A DNA stretch of 64,000 bases, taken from Mycolicibacterium rutilum. GTDB taxonomy: Bacteria; Actinomycetota; Actinomycetes; Mycobacteriales; Mycobacteriaceae. This document shows positions 16,207-25,183 of the stretch, piece after piece. The stretch is taken from positions 434,001 to 498,000 of the forward strand of contig NZ_LT629971.1 of NCBI RefSeq assembly GCF_900108565.1, in the 5' to 3' direction. The stretch's first letter is position 1, and each line of letters starts with the position of its first letter. The position numbers and the translations under genes were made by a program. Below the pieces are notes generated by a model. That model did no database searches, had not been told where the DNA came from, and saw only the letters and a program-made list of their open reading frames with translations.

Positions 16207-16788
16207 TCAGAGAAGAGCGAGCAGTTCGTCGACGGCGGGCTTCAGCTGAGCGGGTCTGACGCCACCTTGGTGCAGCGCGTCCTGCCCGCGCAGGAAGGCC
16301 AGCAGTACTGTCGCCAGCGCTCGGGCGTCGCGGCGGGTGTCGATGGCGCTGTCGCGCTGCGCCTCCTCGATGCACTCGGTCAGCAGGGCACGCCACTGGC
16401 GGTAGGCCCGCCCGACGACGCGCTCGACGGCCACATCGCTGCCGCTGAGTTCGGCGGCGCTGTTGGCCATCATGCAGCCGCGCAACATCTTGTCGGCAGC
16501 GGTGGCCGTCACCTGCGCGCGCAGATGACGCACCAGCCGGTCGCGGGCTTGACGTCGCGGGTCGCCCAGTTCGTCGCGGATCTGCGCCATCCGGGTACCG
16601 ATGTAATCGTCGAGCGCGCGCAGGAACAGACCGTGTTTGTCGCCGAACGCCCCGTACAGGCTGCCCTTGCCCAAACCCGTGGCCGCGATCAGGTCGTCGA
16701 CCGAGGTGCACGCATAGCCGCGCGTCCAGAACTCCTCGCGCGCGGCCGCGATCACCTCGGCTTCGTCGAACTGGCGGGGGCGGGGCAC
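16207..16788 (-). CDS. TetR/AcrR-family regulator
   Basis: This 193-aa repressor has the N-terminal TetR HTH FDEAEVIAAAREEFWTRGYA, SVDDLIAATGLGKGSLYGAF and DKHGLFLRALDDYI, with a helical ligand-binding C-terminus. The YAF/KHGLF type is common among repressors of SDR/oxidoreductase genes. Matching candidate operators precede this gene (16806-16824) and the downstream SDR gene (16136-16154). Confidence 0.87.
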   Translation of the reverse strand: MPRPRQFDEAEVIAAAREEFWTRGYACTSVDDLIAATGLGKGSLYGAFGDKHGLFLRALDDYIGTRMAQIRDELGDPRRQARDRLVRHLRAQVTATAADKMLRGCMMANSAAELSGSDVAVERVVGRAYRQWRALLTECIEEAQRDSAIDTRRDARALATVLLAFLRGQDALHQGGVRPAQLKPAVDELLALL

Positions 16789-16805
16789 AACACCACCGTA
16801 CGCCG

Positions 16806-16824
16806 TTATGGACCGGTCGGTCCG
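16806..16824 (-). promoter_or_regulatory. Candidate TetR autoregulatory operator
   Basis: TTATGGACCGGTCGGTCCG contains the inverted repeat GGACC-GGTC-GGTCC and shares the TTATGGAC start with the site at 16136-16154. It sits 18 nt upstream of the TetR start codon. GACCG-type palindromes are common TetR operators. The call rests on the paired occurrence. Confidence 0.55.
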
Positions 16825-16828
16825 GATC

Positions 16829-17662
16829 TCACCTCACCAGCACGGCGCGGGTGTAGAGCAGGTGAAAACCGCTGCGCTGCACGTTCTGCTGCGATCGTGA
16901 ACCCGGTTGCGTCGTCACCACCGCGATGTCGCAGCCCGCGTCGGCAGCGTCGATGAGGCGCGTCGCCAGCAGCGCGCTCTGCACCCCGCGCCTGCGGTAG
17001 GCGGGTACCGTTGCGGCGCCGACGAGTTGGGCCACCCCCTGCGACATCCGCATACCGGCGCCGCCGGCGATCGCGCCGTCGCAGTAGGCCAGATAGCTTT
17101 CGGCGCCTGCCGCCAGCATGTCGCGTTCGGCGTTCTCGACGATCTCGCGGGGGAACTCCTCGTGGGAGGGCACCCCTTCGACATCGGGATGGGCGAAGCC
17201 CTCGACCACCACGTCCAGCCAGGCGGCGAGGTCATCGGTGCGGCGCACCTCCACGCCGTCGGGCCGCAGGGCGCGCGGTTGCTCGAGCAGCGACCGCCCG
17301 AGCACGTTCTCGAACGACACCAGCCGGTACCCGCGACCGGTCAGGGCGTCGGCGATCTGCGGGTCGCCGAGGCTGGACAGCTCGACCTGCACCGGCGCGT
17401 CGCGCTCGGCGAACGCCTGCTCGATCGCGTCCAGCTCCGGCGCGCCGGGGACTCCGCCGAAACCCAGACCCACCACCTTGTTCATCGGCGACCCGGCGTC
17501 GGCCAGGCACGCCGCGCCGCCGGCCACCGGGAGCACGAGCGTGGAGTCGCCGGTGCGCCGGCCGGCCGCCTCGGTGGCCGCGCTGATGAGCTGCGCCTCG
17601 ACGTGTTCGATGCGCTCGGCCAGCGCGGTGCTGGCGAAGAGGGGGTGATCGGAAGCACTCAT
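16829..17662 (-). CDS. GNAT-family N-acetyltransferase
   Basis: This 277-aa protein ends in a GNAT fold: LVGAATVPAYRRRGVQSAL is the acetyl-CoA-binding motif A, and TTQPGSRSQQNVQRSGFHLL is motif B. The N-terminal half resembles a second, degenerate GNAT-like domain (ACLADAGSPMNKVVGLGFGG). It probably acetylates an amine; the acceptor is unknown. It starts 44 bp from the divergent membrane-protein gene at 17706. Confidence 0.85.
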   Translation of the reverse strand: MSASDHPLFASTALAERIEHVEAQLISAATEAAGRRTGDSTLVLPVAGGAACLADAGSPMNKVVGLGFGGVPGAPELDAIEQAFAERDAPVQVELSSLGDPQIADALTGRGYRLVSFENVLGRSLLEQPRALRPDGVEVRRTDDLAAWLDVVVEGFAHPDVEGVPSHEEFPREIVENAERDMLAAGAESYLAYCDGAIAGGAGMRMSQGVAQLVGAATVPAYRRRGVQSALLATRLIDAADAGCDIAVVTTQPGSRSQQNVQRSGFHLLYTRAVLVR

Positions 17663-17705
17663 CTCCAGGACACCCTACGTTCGGAGCCGCGCATAGGGTG
17701 GCCGC

Positions 17706-19061
17706 ATGCGGACGAGTCGCAGAGAGTTGGTGGCGGTCGCCGTCGGCCTGGTGTTGGTGGTCGCGGCGTTCGTCGTCCCGCATCTGCACCTCGGCATCGT
17801 CACACCGCTGATCAACGCCACGCCCGAGCGCATCCGGTCGTTCGCCGACACCGCACCGATCTTCGGGTGGTGGAACGCGCACGTCGGCTGGGGCACGATC
17901 CCGGCCGTCGTCATCGGCGCCGCGGTGGTGCTGTGGGGGCCGGCGGTCGCGCAGCGGTTGCCGTGGCGGGCGGTGCCGTGGGTCACCTGGGCCACCGCGT
18001 GCGCATGGGCGTTCTCACTGGCGATGATCGACGGCTGGCAGCGCGGCTTCGCCGGCAGGCTGACCGCGCGCCACGAGTACCTGCGCCAGGTGCCGACCGT
18101 CACCGACATCCCGCACGCGCTGCGCACGTTCTCCGACAGGATCCTTGACTACCAACCGGATTCGTGGATCACCCACGTGTCCGGTCACCCGCCGGGCGCG
18201 CTGTTGACGTTCGTGTGGCTGGACCGCATCGGTCTGGGTGGCGGCGCGTGGGCGGGGCTGCTGTGCCTGCTCGTCGGCTCCAGCGCGGCGGCCGCGATCG
18301 TGGTGGCGGTGCGCGCGCTGACCGAGGAGTCGACCGCGCGCAGGGCGGCGCCGTTCGTCGCGGCCGCGCCGACGGCGATCTGGATCGCGGTGTCGGCCGA
18401 CGGCTACTTCGCCGGCGTGGCGGCGTGGGGCATCGCGTTGCTGGCCATGGCCGTCGGCCGCACGACGCGTTGGCCGGCACTGCCCGCGGTGGCGGCGGGA
18501 CTGCTGCTGGGTTGGGGCATCTTCCTCAACTACGGCCTCGGGCTGATGGTGTTGCCGGCGCTGGCCGTGCTGATGTGCGCATCGGACTGGCGGGCAGCGC
18601 TCCGCACCGCGGCCCCGGCGATCGTCGCCGCACTGGTGGTGGTGGCGGTCTTCGCCGTGCTGGGATTCTGGTGGTTCGACGGTTATCACCTGGTGCAGGA
18701 ACGCTATTGGCAGGGCATCGCCAACGACCGGCCGTTCCAGTACTGGGGCTGGGCGAACTTCGCGTCGGTCGTGTGCGCGATCGGGTTGGGCAGCGTGGCC
18801 GGCCTCGGCCGCGCGTTCGACGGCGCGGCGATCAGGCGCCGACCCGGATTGCACATGCTGCTGCTGGGCGCCCTGCTCGCGGTGGTGTTCGCCGACCTGT
18901 CGATGCTGAGCAAGGCCGAGACCGAACGCATCTGGCTGCCGTTCACGATCTGGCTGACCGCCGCGGGTGCGTTGCTGCCGCCGCGCTCGCAGCGCTGGTG
19001 GCTGGGGGTCAACGTGGCCGGCGCGCTGCTGCTCAATCACCTCATTCTGACGAATTGGTAA
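17706..19061 (+). CDS. Polytopic membrane protein (Rv0541c-type)
   Basis: This 451-aa protein has about ten hydrophobic segments, beginning LVAVAVGLVLVVAAFVVPHL, with a conserved-looking periplasmic-type loop containing ITHVSGHPPGALL. Size and context agree with the conserved integral membrane protein Rv0541c. A GT-C-type glycosyltransferase fold is possible (long first loop, many TM segments) but I see no decisive DxD motif in that loop. It is followed by the molybdopterin fusion gene. Confidence 0.8.
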   Translation: MRTSRRELVAVAVGLVLVVAAFVVPHLHLGIVTPLINATPERIRSFADTAPIFGWWNAHVGWGTIPAVVIGAAVVLWGPAVAQRLPWRAVPWVTWATACAWAFSLAMIDGWQRGFAGRLTARHEYLRQVPTVTDIPHALRTFSDRILDYQPDSWITHVSGHPPGALLTFVWLDRIGLGGGAWAGLLCLLVGSSAAAAIVVAVRALTEESTARRAAPFVAAAPTAIWIAVSADGYFAGVAAWGIALLAMAVGRTTRWPALPAVAAGLLLGWGIFLNYGLGLMVLPALAVLMCASDWRAALRTAAPAIVAALVVVAVFAVLGFWWFDGYHLVQERYWQGIANDRPFQYWGWANFASVVCAIGLGSVAGLGRAFDGAAIRRRPGLHMLLLGALLAVVFADLSMLSKAETERIWLPFTIWLTAAGALLPPRSQRWWLGVNVAGALLLNHLILTNW

Positions 19062-19112
19062 CGGCTGCGGGTCAACCGCACCCCTGAGCCCCGCAATGTG
19101 GACTCTGGAGAC

Positions 19113-20369
19113 ATGAGCCCCACCCCTCGGCGGCTGCTGCGCTGGCGATCCCCGCTGCGCGGCGCGTGGCTGACGTCGGTGCTGGGCGCGGTGCTGCTGG
19201 TCGGGATGCCAGTGGTGATCCTCACCGGCCTGCTGTCCTACATCGCCTACGGGCCACAGTTCGGCCAGGCCATCCCCGCCGACGTCGGCTGGCTCAAGCT
19301 GCCCACGTTCGACTGGCCGGCCGACCCGGCGTGGCTGTACCGGTTGACCCAGGGCCTGCACGTCGGGCTGGGCCTGGTGCTCGTTCCCGTGGTGCTCGCC
19401 AAGCTGTGGTCGGTGATCCCGCGGTTGTTCCAGGTGCCGCCCGCGCGGTCGATCGCCCAACTGGTCGAACGGGTTTCGCTGCTGATGCTGGTCGGCGGGG
19501 TGCTGTTCGAGATCGTCACCGGCGTGCTCAACATCCAGTACGACTACATCTTCGGGTTCAGCTTCTACACCGCGCACTACTTCGGGGCGTGGGTCTTCAT
19601 CGCCGGTTTCGTCATGCATATCGCGGTGAAGATCCCGCGCATGCGGGCGGGCCTGCGGTCGCGGTCGATGCGCGAGGTGTTGCGGACCCGCACAGCCGAC
19701 ACCGTCGCCGAACCCTTCGAGCCCGACGGGTTGGCCGCCGCGGACCCGGATCCCGCGACGATCAGCAGGCGCGGCGCGCTGGCCCTGGTCGGCGGCGGCG
19801 CGGCCCTGGTCGCCGTGCTGACCGCGGGCCAGACCCTCGGCGGTTGGACCCGGCACGCGGCGCTGCTGCTGCCGCGCGGGCGGACCCTCGGCGACGGGCC
19901 CAACGACTTCCAGGTCAACAGGACCGCCGCCGCGGCGCGGATCACCCCCGACCTGACCGGTGACCGGTGGCGCCTCACGCTGACCGGCGGGTCCTCGCCG
20001 GTGGTGCTGGACCGTGCGGCGCTGACCGCGATGCCCCAGCACACCGCGCACCTGCCGATCGCCTGTGTCGAGGGATGGTCCACGACCGAGACGTGGACCG
20101 GAGTGCCGCTGCGCGACCTGGCCCGGCTGGCCGGGGTGCCGGATCCGGCGTCGGCGTTCGTGCAGTCGGTGGAGCGCCGCGGCGCGTTCAATCGTGCGAC
20201 GCTGCAACGCAATCAGGTGCTGCACCCGGATGCGCTGCTGGCGTTGCGCGTCAACGGCGCCGACCTCTCCCCCGATCACGGCTTCCCCGCGCGCATCATC
20301 GTGCCGGCGCTGCCCGGCGTGCACAACACGAAATGGGTGGGCCGCATCGACTTTCGGGCGGGCGGCTGA
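19113..20369 (+). CDS. Cytochrome b561-like / molybdopterin oxidoreductase fusion
   Basis: This 418-aa protein fuses a four-helix cytochrome b-like domain (about residues 20-180, with candidate heme histidines in TQGLHVGLG, YTAHYFGAW and VMHIAVK) to a sulfite-oxidase-type molybdopterin domain (about 260-418) containing IACVEGWSTTETWTG, whose Cys at about 318 is the expected Mo ligand. Between them lies a Tat-like segment ISRRGALALVGGGAALV. This corresponds to a single-chain MsrP/YedZ-like enzyme, probably reducing or oxidising an extracytoplasmic substrate. The ATG at 19113 is preferred over GTG 19098. Confidence 0.82.
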   Translation: MSPTPRRLLRWRSPLRGAWLTSVLGAVLLVGMPVVILTGLLSYIAYGPQFGQAIPADVGWLKLPTFDWPADPAWLYRLTQGLHVGLGLVLVPVVLAKLWSVIPRLFQVPPARSIAQLVERVSLLMLVGGVLFEIVTGVLNIQYDYIFGFSFYTAHYFGAWVFIAGFVMHIAVKIPRMRAGLRSRSMREVLRTRTADTVAEPFEPDGLAAADPDPATISRRGALALVGGGAALVAVLTAGQTLGGWTRHAALLLPRGRTLGDGPNDFQVNRTAAAARITPDLTGDRWRLTLTGGSSPVVLDRAALTAMPQHTAHLPIACVEGWSTTETWTGVPLRDLARLAGVPDPASAFVQSVERRGAFNRATLQRNQVLHPDALLALRVNGADLSPDHGFPARIIVPALPGVHNTKWVGRIDFRAGG

Positions 20370-20370
20370 C

Positions 20371-20850
20371 ATGTTGGGACGTTTCCGCGCGGCCTACGGA
20401 TCGGAGCCGCTGCATCTGCTGACGCTGCTGGCCGGGTTCGCGTTGTTCGGCTACGTGGTCGTGACGATCACACCGGCCGCGCTGTGGAACCACCGCGTCT
20501 GGTGGCAGTCGATCATCGTGTGGTTCGCCGCGGCCGTCATCGCCCACGACCTGATCCTGTTCCCGCTCTATGCGTTGGCCGATCGGATCCTGTCGCGCGG
20601 CAGTCGGATTCCCCGGCTGCGGGTGCCGCTGCTCAACTACCTGAGGGTGCCGGCGCTGGGTTCGGCGTTGACGCTGCTGCTGTTCCTGCCCGGCATCATC
20701 GAGCAGGGGGCGCCGACCGTGCTGGCGGCAACCGGCCAGACGCAGGACCCGTTCCTGGGGCGGTGGCTGCTGCTGACGGCGGCGATGTTCGGCGTCAGCG
20801 CCGTGGTCTACGCGGTGAGGCTGGCGACCACCCGGTCGCCGAACGGGTAG
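20371..20850 (+). CDS. Small polytopic membrane protein
   Basis: This 159-aa protein has four hydrophobic segments (about residues 17-35, 50-68, 95-113 and 130-148), with HDLILFPLYALADRI after the second. It starts 1 nt after the molybdopterin fusion stop, so it is co-translated and may be an accessory subunit or anchor. No known family is recognised. Its 3' end overlaps the convergent methyltransferase by 43 bp. Confidence 0.75.
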   Translation: MLGRFRAAYGSEPLHLLTLLAGFALFGYVVVTITPAALWNHRVWWQSIIVWFAAAVIAHDLILFPLYALADRILSRGSRIPRLRVPLLNYLRVPALGSALTLLLFLPGIIEQGAPTVLAATGQTQDPFLGRWLLLTAAMFGVSAVVYAVRLATTRSPNG

Positions 20851-21434
20851 ACGCGGGTCAGGCTCAGCCCGGCGTCGGCGGCAATCTCGGCCGCGCAGTC
20901 GATTCCGACCGACGCCCACGGAAACCACGGGCCGACCGTGCGCCGCGATTCGAGCCGCACCCAGCGCGTGCGGATGCCGTGTCCCAGCGATTCGAACTCC
21001 GCGATGCAGCGGCCGCCGCGGCGCAGCAGTTCGGCGGCCCGGCGCAGCACCCGCACCGGATCGCCGCCGAGCCCCACGTTGCCGTCGGCGAGCAGCACGG
21101 TCTGCCAGCGGCCGGTCGCGGGCAGCTCCCCGAAGACGTCGCGGTGCAGCACCGGCGCACCGTTGCGGCGCGCCAGCGCAATCGCGGTGGCGGACTGGTC
21201 CACACCGAGCGCGGGCACGCCGCGCCGGATCAGTGCACTCACCAATCGTCCTGGGCCGCAACCGAGGTCGATGGTCGGCCCGTCGCAGAGTTCGACGACC
21301 GCACGGTCGAAGCGGCCGTCGGCGTGTTCACCGCCGAGCCACCGGTGCACCGGAAGGTGATGCACGGCGCCGTCGTCCTGGCGGATCCAGCAGCGTTCCC
21401 CGTCGAGGGCACGGTCGTAGAGGTGGCCGAGCAT
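20808..21434 (-). CDS. Class I SAM-dependent methyltransferase
   Basis: This 208-aa protein has motif I TIDLGCGPGRLVSAL, the acidic ALGVDQSATAIALARRN strand, and a post-II region (LLADGNVGLGG) of a Rossmann-fold methyltransferase. It follows two glycosyltransferase-like genes with 1-nt and 4-nt overlaps, so the three likely modify one carbohydrate or lipid product. The start is the ATG at 21434. Confidence 0.82.
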   Translation of the reverse strand: MLGHLYDRALDGERCWIRQDDGAVHHLPVHRWLGGEHADGRFDRAVVELCDGPTIDLGCGPGRLVSALIRRGVPALGVDQSATAIALARRNGAPVLHRDVFGELPATGRWQTVLLADGNVGLGGDPVRVLRRAAELLRRGGRCIAEFESLGHGIRTRWVRLESRRTVGPWFPWASVGIDCAAEIAADAGLSLTRVYPFGDRVVASLTA

Positions 21435-22093
21435 CAGGTGTGCACCGCCTTCGTCGCGCGGGTGAACCGGCTGTGCGGCGCGCACAGCCGACGGACGGCG
21501 TCGATGTCGTCGACGGTGTCGACATCGGCGAGCACGGGCAGCATGGTGACGTCGATACCGTTGCCTCGCAGAGCTTCTCGTGTCAGGTCGCCGGTGTCGG
21601 CGCGCGACATCGGCACGTGCCGCAGGCAGTCCGCCAGCGCCGGCCGCGCGACACCGAGCACCCACCAGCCGCCGTCGGCGGCGAGGCCGAGCACGGCGTC
21701 GGCGTCCAGCAGCGCGCGGGCGCAGTCGGCGAGCAGGTCGGCGCGCACCTGCGGGGTGTCCATCCCGATCTGCAGCACCGGGGTGCCGGTGAAGCTGTCG
21801 GCGTGGGCGTTGGCCAGGCGGGCGGCGAAATCCTCACCGCGCTGGTCGACGACGGTGAACGCGGTGAGCCGCTCGCGCAGCTCGTCGCCTCGGCAGGCGC
21901 GGCTCAGGTCGCCGGTCAGGGCGACGACGCGGCGTTGCACCGGCGCGGCCGCCACCGCGTCGAGGGTGTCCAGTAGCGCGGCCGCGGCGATGTCGGCGGC
22001 GGCGGCGTCACCGACCGTCGCCGCCAGACGGGTCTTGGCCAGCCCGGGCACCGGGGCCTTGGCCACCACCAGTGCCGTCACCGCCAGCGTCAT
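21434..22093 (-). CDS. DUF2064 / glycosyltransferase-like protein (Rv0540-type)
   Basis: This 219-aa protein begins VVAKAPVPGLAKTRLA, the nucleotide-binding signature of the DUF2064/TIGR04282 GT-A-like family, and has QIGMDTPQV and LGLAADGGWWVLG. These proteins look like NTP-sugar transferases or nucleotidyltransferases. Place and size agree with Rv0540. It is overlapped by its neighbours on both sides (22090-22093 and 21434), so it is in one operon with the GT2 and methyltransferase genes. Confidence 0.82.
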   Translation of the reverse strand: MTLAVTALVVAKAPVPGLAKTRLAATVGDAAAADIAAAALLDTLDAVAAAPVQRRVVALTGDLSRACRGDELRERLTAFTVVDQRGEDFAARLANAHADSFTGTPVLQIGMDTPQVRADLLADCARALLDADAVLGLAADGGWWVLGVARPALADCLRHVPMSRADTGDLTREALRGNGIDVTMLPVLADVDTVDDIDAVRRLCAPHSRFTRATKAVHT

Positions 22094-22746
22094 GAGATCA
22101 CCCGCCAGAAGTCCAGCGCGGCGGTCAGGCTGCCCCGCACCGATCCGCTGACCTTGGACTTGCCGCCGGTGCGTGGCCCGTAGTCCACGTCGCACTCGAC
22201 GACGCGCCACCCGGCGGCGGCGGCGCGGACCAGCAGTTCGAGCGGATAGCCGGAGCGGCGGTCGGTGACCGCGAGCGCAAGCAGGGCGTCGCGGCGGGCG
22301 ACGCGCATCGGTGCGATGTCGTGCACCGGCAGGCCATGGCGCCGGCGCAGCCGCCAGCACACCGCCGCGGTGCCGAGCCGGGCGTGCCACGGCCACCGCA
22401 CCCCGCGCGCCGGGCGGCGGCGCCCGATCGCCATGTCGGCGCCGCGGTCGAGTTCGGCGACGAGTCCGGGTAGGTCGGCGGGAGCGAGTGAACCGTCGGC
22501 GTCGAGCACCGCGACGACGTCCGTCGTCGTCGCCACCACCCCGGCATGGACGGCCGCGCCGTAACCCGGGCGCGTCTCGGTGACCACCTCGGCGCCGTGC
22601 CGCCGTGCCACTTCGGCCGTGCCGTCGGTGCTGTTGTTGTCGACCACCAGGGCCCGGTATCCCGGTGGCATGCCCGCGAGCACACCGGGCAGCGACTCGG
22701 CCTCGTTCAGGCACGGCAGCACCACGGTGACCGGACAGTCGGGCAT
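22090..22746 (-). CDS. Family 2 glycosyltransferase (Rv0539-type)
   Basis: This 218-aa GT-A enzyme has VVLPCLNEAESLP, VDNNSTDGT and the metal-binding VLDADGSL (DxD), as in dolichyl/polyprenyl-phosphate sugar synthases. The C-terminal YGPRTGGKSKVSGS is typical of this group. It probably transfers a sugar from a nucleotide donor to a lipid or protein acceptor. The ATG at 22746 is preferred over GTG 22764. It leads the three-gene unit on the minus strand, divergent from the response regulator. Confidence 0.85.
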   Translation of the reverse strand: MPDCPVTVVLPCLNEAESLPGVLAGMPPGYRALVVDNNSTDGTAEVARRHGAEVVTETRPGYGAAVHAGVVATTTDVVAVLDADGSLAPADLPGLVAELDRGADMAIGRRRPARGVRWPWHARLGTAAVCWRLRRRHGLPVHDIAPMRVARRDALLALAVTDRRSGYPLELLVRAAAAGWRVVECDVDYGPRTGGKSKVSGSVRGSLTAALDFWRVIS

Positions 22747-22847
22747 GGTTCGAAGGCTAATCACCGCGGAGCCGGGACGGCCAGGTCAACGATGACGAAT
22801 CCGTGACATCGGTGCAGGTGGCGGCCACTCCCAGCTAACGTGGAGGA

Positions 22848-23549
22848 GTGACGCGGGTTCTGATCGCCGACGACGACGCCGTCGTGCGCGATGTCGTGCG
22901 CCGCTACCTGGAGCGCGACGGGCTCGACGTCTCGATCGCCAACGACGGGACCGAGGCGCTGCGACTGCTCGGCTCGCAACGCATCGACGTCGCGGTGCTC
23001 GACGTGATGATGCCCGGCCCGGACGGGTTGACGTTGTGCCGCAGCCTGCGCCGGCGCGGCGGTTACGCGATCCCGGTGATCCTGTTGACGGCGCTCGGCG
23101 AGGAGGACGACCGCATCGCCGGGCTGGAGGCCGGCGCCGACGACTACCTGACCAAACCGTTCAGCCCGCGCGAACTCGCGCTGCGGGTGCGCTCGGTGCT
23201 GCGGCGGGCGCCGGCGCCGACCGGCAAGCGTGGGCTCGAGATCACCGTCGGTGACCTGACCTTGTCGGCGGCGGCGCGCACGGTGACGGTCAAGGGTGCG
23301 CCGGTGTCGCTGACCAACCGCGAGTTCGACCTGCTGCTGTTCTTCCTCACCCACACCGACACCGTGTTCACCCGCGAGGAACTGTTGAAGCAGGTGTGGC
23401 AGTGGGACTTCGGCGATCTGTCCACGGTCACGGTGCACGTCAAGCGGCTGCGCTCGAAACTCGGTGCGCACCATCGGGTGCAGACGGTGTGGGGGCGGGG
23501 CTATCTGTGGGCCGGGGAGGAACGCTCGCCGGAAGGGCAGAGCGCGTAG
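22848..23549 (+). CDS. OmpR-family response regulator
   Basis: This 233-aa protein has a receiver domain with acidic pocket D8-D10, phospho-acceptor D52 in [10 protein letters not shown], Thr at LLTALG and K103 in YLTKPF, followed by a winged-helix DNA-binding domain (about 130-225) with [13 protein letters not shown] and [11 protein letters not shown]. It is paired with the histidine kinase gene, whose GTG overlaps its stop by 1 nt. The GTG at 22848 directly follows GGAGGA. Target genes are unknown. Confidence 0.93.
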   Translation: MTRVLIADDDAVVRDVVRRYLERDGLDVSIANDGTEALRLLGSQRIDVAVLDVMMPGPDGLTLCRSLRRRGGYAIPVILLTALGEEDDRIAGLEAGADDYLTKPFSPRELALRVRSVLRRAPAPTGKRGLEITVGDLTLSAAARTVTVKGAPVSLTNREFDLLLFFLTHTDTVFTREELLKQVWQWDFGDLSTVTVHVKRLRSKLGAHHRVQTVWGRGYLWAGEERSPEGQSA

Positions 23550-24571
23550 TGCCGACCGGCGTGTGGGAGATCGTCGGGCTGGCGCTGGCGTGCTCGGTTC
23601 CGGTGGTGCTCGCGGGGGCGCTGGTGATCCGGCTGGCGCGGTCCTGGTCGCTGGCGGTCAGCATGGTGGCGCTGGTGCTGATCCCGGTGCTGGCGACGTT
23701 CACCGGCGTGCTGGGCGCCAGCCGGTTCATGATCACCGAGACCTTCGAGCAGACCGCGATCGTGTTGGTGATCGTCTCGGTCGTGACCATTCCCGCCGCG
23801 GTGATGCTGGCCCGCTACCAGGCCCGGCGCACGGTGTGGGAGCAGGAGATCCGCGAATCGGAGCGCTCGGCCGAGCACTCCCGGCGCCAGCTGGTCGCGT
23901 TCGTCAGCCACGACCTGCGCACGCCGCTGGCCGGGATCCGGGCGGTGTCCGAGGCGATCGCCGACGGCGTGGTCCCGGACGCCGAAGTCCGGGTGCACGC
24001 GAAAACCATTGAGCAGGAATCGGTTCGACTCTCGGAGATGGTCGACGACCTGTTCGAGATGTCGAAGATCAACGCCGGCGCGGTGCAGCCGGTGTTCGAC
24101 TCGGTGGCGCTCGACGAGGTGATCGACGACGTGCTGACGGCGCACCGGATCGCCGCCGAGCGCGCCGGGGTGACGCTGACCGCCGAGCTGCCCGCCGCGC
24201 CGGTGCGGGTGCTGGGCAGTGACCGTGCGCTGGTGCGGGTGCTGTCGAATCTGGTGGCCAACGCGATCGCCCACACGCCGGAGGGCGGCCGGGTGTCGCT
24301 GTCGCTGGGGTCCGACGAGAACGGTGCGTGGGCGCGGGTCGACGACACCGGGGTGGGCATCGACGAGGTGGATCTGCCGCGGGTGTTCGACGTGGCCTAC
24401 CGCGGCTCCAACGACCGGGTGCCGCGCGCGGACTCGTCGCTGCCCAGTGGATCGGGGCTGGGGCTGGCGATCGCGGCCGGTCTGGTGCAGGCGCATCGCG
24501 GCACGCTGTCGGCGCGCAACCTGGGCACCGGCGCGCGGTTCGAGGTGCGGCTGCCGCTGGCGGCGGACTGA
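23549..24571 (+). CDS. Sensor histidine kinase
   Basis: This 340-aa kinase has three hydrophobic N-terminal segments (to about residue 90) with only short external loops, a HisKA domain with [13 protein letters not shown] (His about 121), then N-box [14 protein letters not shown]1 [11 protein letters not shown] and G2 [13 protein letters not shown]. The small periplasmic part suggests intramembrane or membrane-stress sensing. It is cotranscribed with the response regulator (TAGTG overlap). Confidence 0.92.
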   Translation: MPTGVWEIVGLALACSVPVVLAGALVIRLARSWSLAVSMVALVLIPVLATFTGVLGASRFMITETFEQTAIVLVIVSVVTIPAAVMLARYQARRTVWEQEIRESERSAEHSRRQLVAFVSHDLRTPLAGIRAVSEAIADGVVPDAEVRVHAKTIEQESVRLSEMVDDLFEMSKINAGAVQPVFDSVALDEVIDDVLTAHRIAAERAGVTLTAELPAAPVRVLGSDRALVRVLSNLVANAIAHTPEGGRVSLSLGSDENGAWARVDDTGVGIDEVDLPRVFDVAYRGSNDRVPRADSSLPSGSGLGLAIAAGLVQAHRGTLSARNLGTGARFEVRLPLAAD

Positions 24572-24671
24572 CCGTCGTTAGGCACCCGCGCCCGCGCCGA
24601 AATAGCATTTCTGGCTGCTGACCAGCGCTTTTAACACCACCACTTCTCTCTCGACGGTTAGGCTCTTGTTT

Positions 24672-24700
24672 TTGAGTGATCACTCAATTAACGTCGTTAA
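24672..24700. promoter_or_regulatory. Two adjacent perfect palindromes (candidate operators)
   Basis: TTGAGTGATCACTCAA (24672-24687) is a perfect 16-nt palindrome, and TTAACGTCGTTAA (24688-24700) is a second perfect palindrome immediately after it. Both lie upstream of the reductase gene at 24725, whose AAAGGAGGT follows. TGAGTGATCACTCA-type sites are typical of TetR-family repressors. No cognate regulator gene is adjacent. Confidence 0.6.
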
Positions 24701-24724
24701 CCTCAATGGTCAAAGGAGGTTGTG

Positions 24725-25177
24725 ATGGCAACGAGGAGTGCGGACAAAGCGGTGCGCAAGTTCCGGTTGGAGCGACAACTGGGCCGCGTCGTGATGAACC
24801 CGGCCGTCGCGGCGCTGGACCGCATCGGTGTGCGGTCGGCGTTGGTGGTCGACCTGGAAACCGTCGGCCGCAAGAGCGGCGAGCCACGACGGGTGCCGCT
24901 GATCGGCAGCGCCGACGAGTCGGGCGTGTGGGTGATCTGCCAGCACGGCCGGCGCGCGGGGTGGGCGCACAACATCGCCGCGAACCCTCACGTGCGGGTG
25001 CGGGTCGGTGACGAATGGCGCACCGGCACCGCGACGTTCGAGCCCGACGACGACGTGCGGGCGCGGGCGCGCAGCTTCGGTGGGCGCGGCAGGGTCGGTC
25101 AGACCGCAACCGCACTGACGATGCGCGCGATGGAGAGCGACCCGATCTCGGTGCGGATCACCTTCACCGACCGGTGA
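24725..25177 (+). CDS. Nitroreductase/deazaflavin-type split-barrel protein
   Basis: This 150-aa protein is a second member of the DDN-like family, identified by LVVDLETVGRKSGEPRRVPL and WAHNIAANPHVRV. It probably reduces a lipophilic substrate with F420 or a flavin. The ATG at 24725 follows AAAGGAGG with good spacing; GTG at 24722 is less likely. Two palindromes upstream (24672-24700) suggest it is inducible. It is 6 bp from the convergent oxidoreductase at 25184. Confidence 0.82.
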   Translation: MATRSADKAVRKFRLERQLGRVVMNPAVAALDRIGVRSALVVDLETVGRKSGEPRRVPLIGSADESGVWVICQHGRRAGWAHNIAANPHVRVRVGDEWRTGTATFEPDDDVRARARSFGGRGRVGQTATALTMRAMESDPISVRITFTDR

Positions 25178-25183
25178 TTTCGC

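Noticed and set aside
18015..20372. Very long minus-strand open frame opposite the membrane and molybdopterin genes
   Set aside because: High GC leaves antisense frames open; its translation is Arg/Gln/His/Gly-rich without domains, and the plus-strand genes are clearly real.
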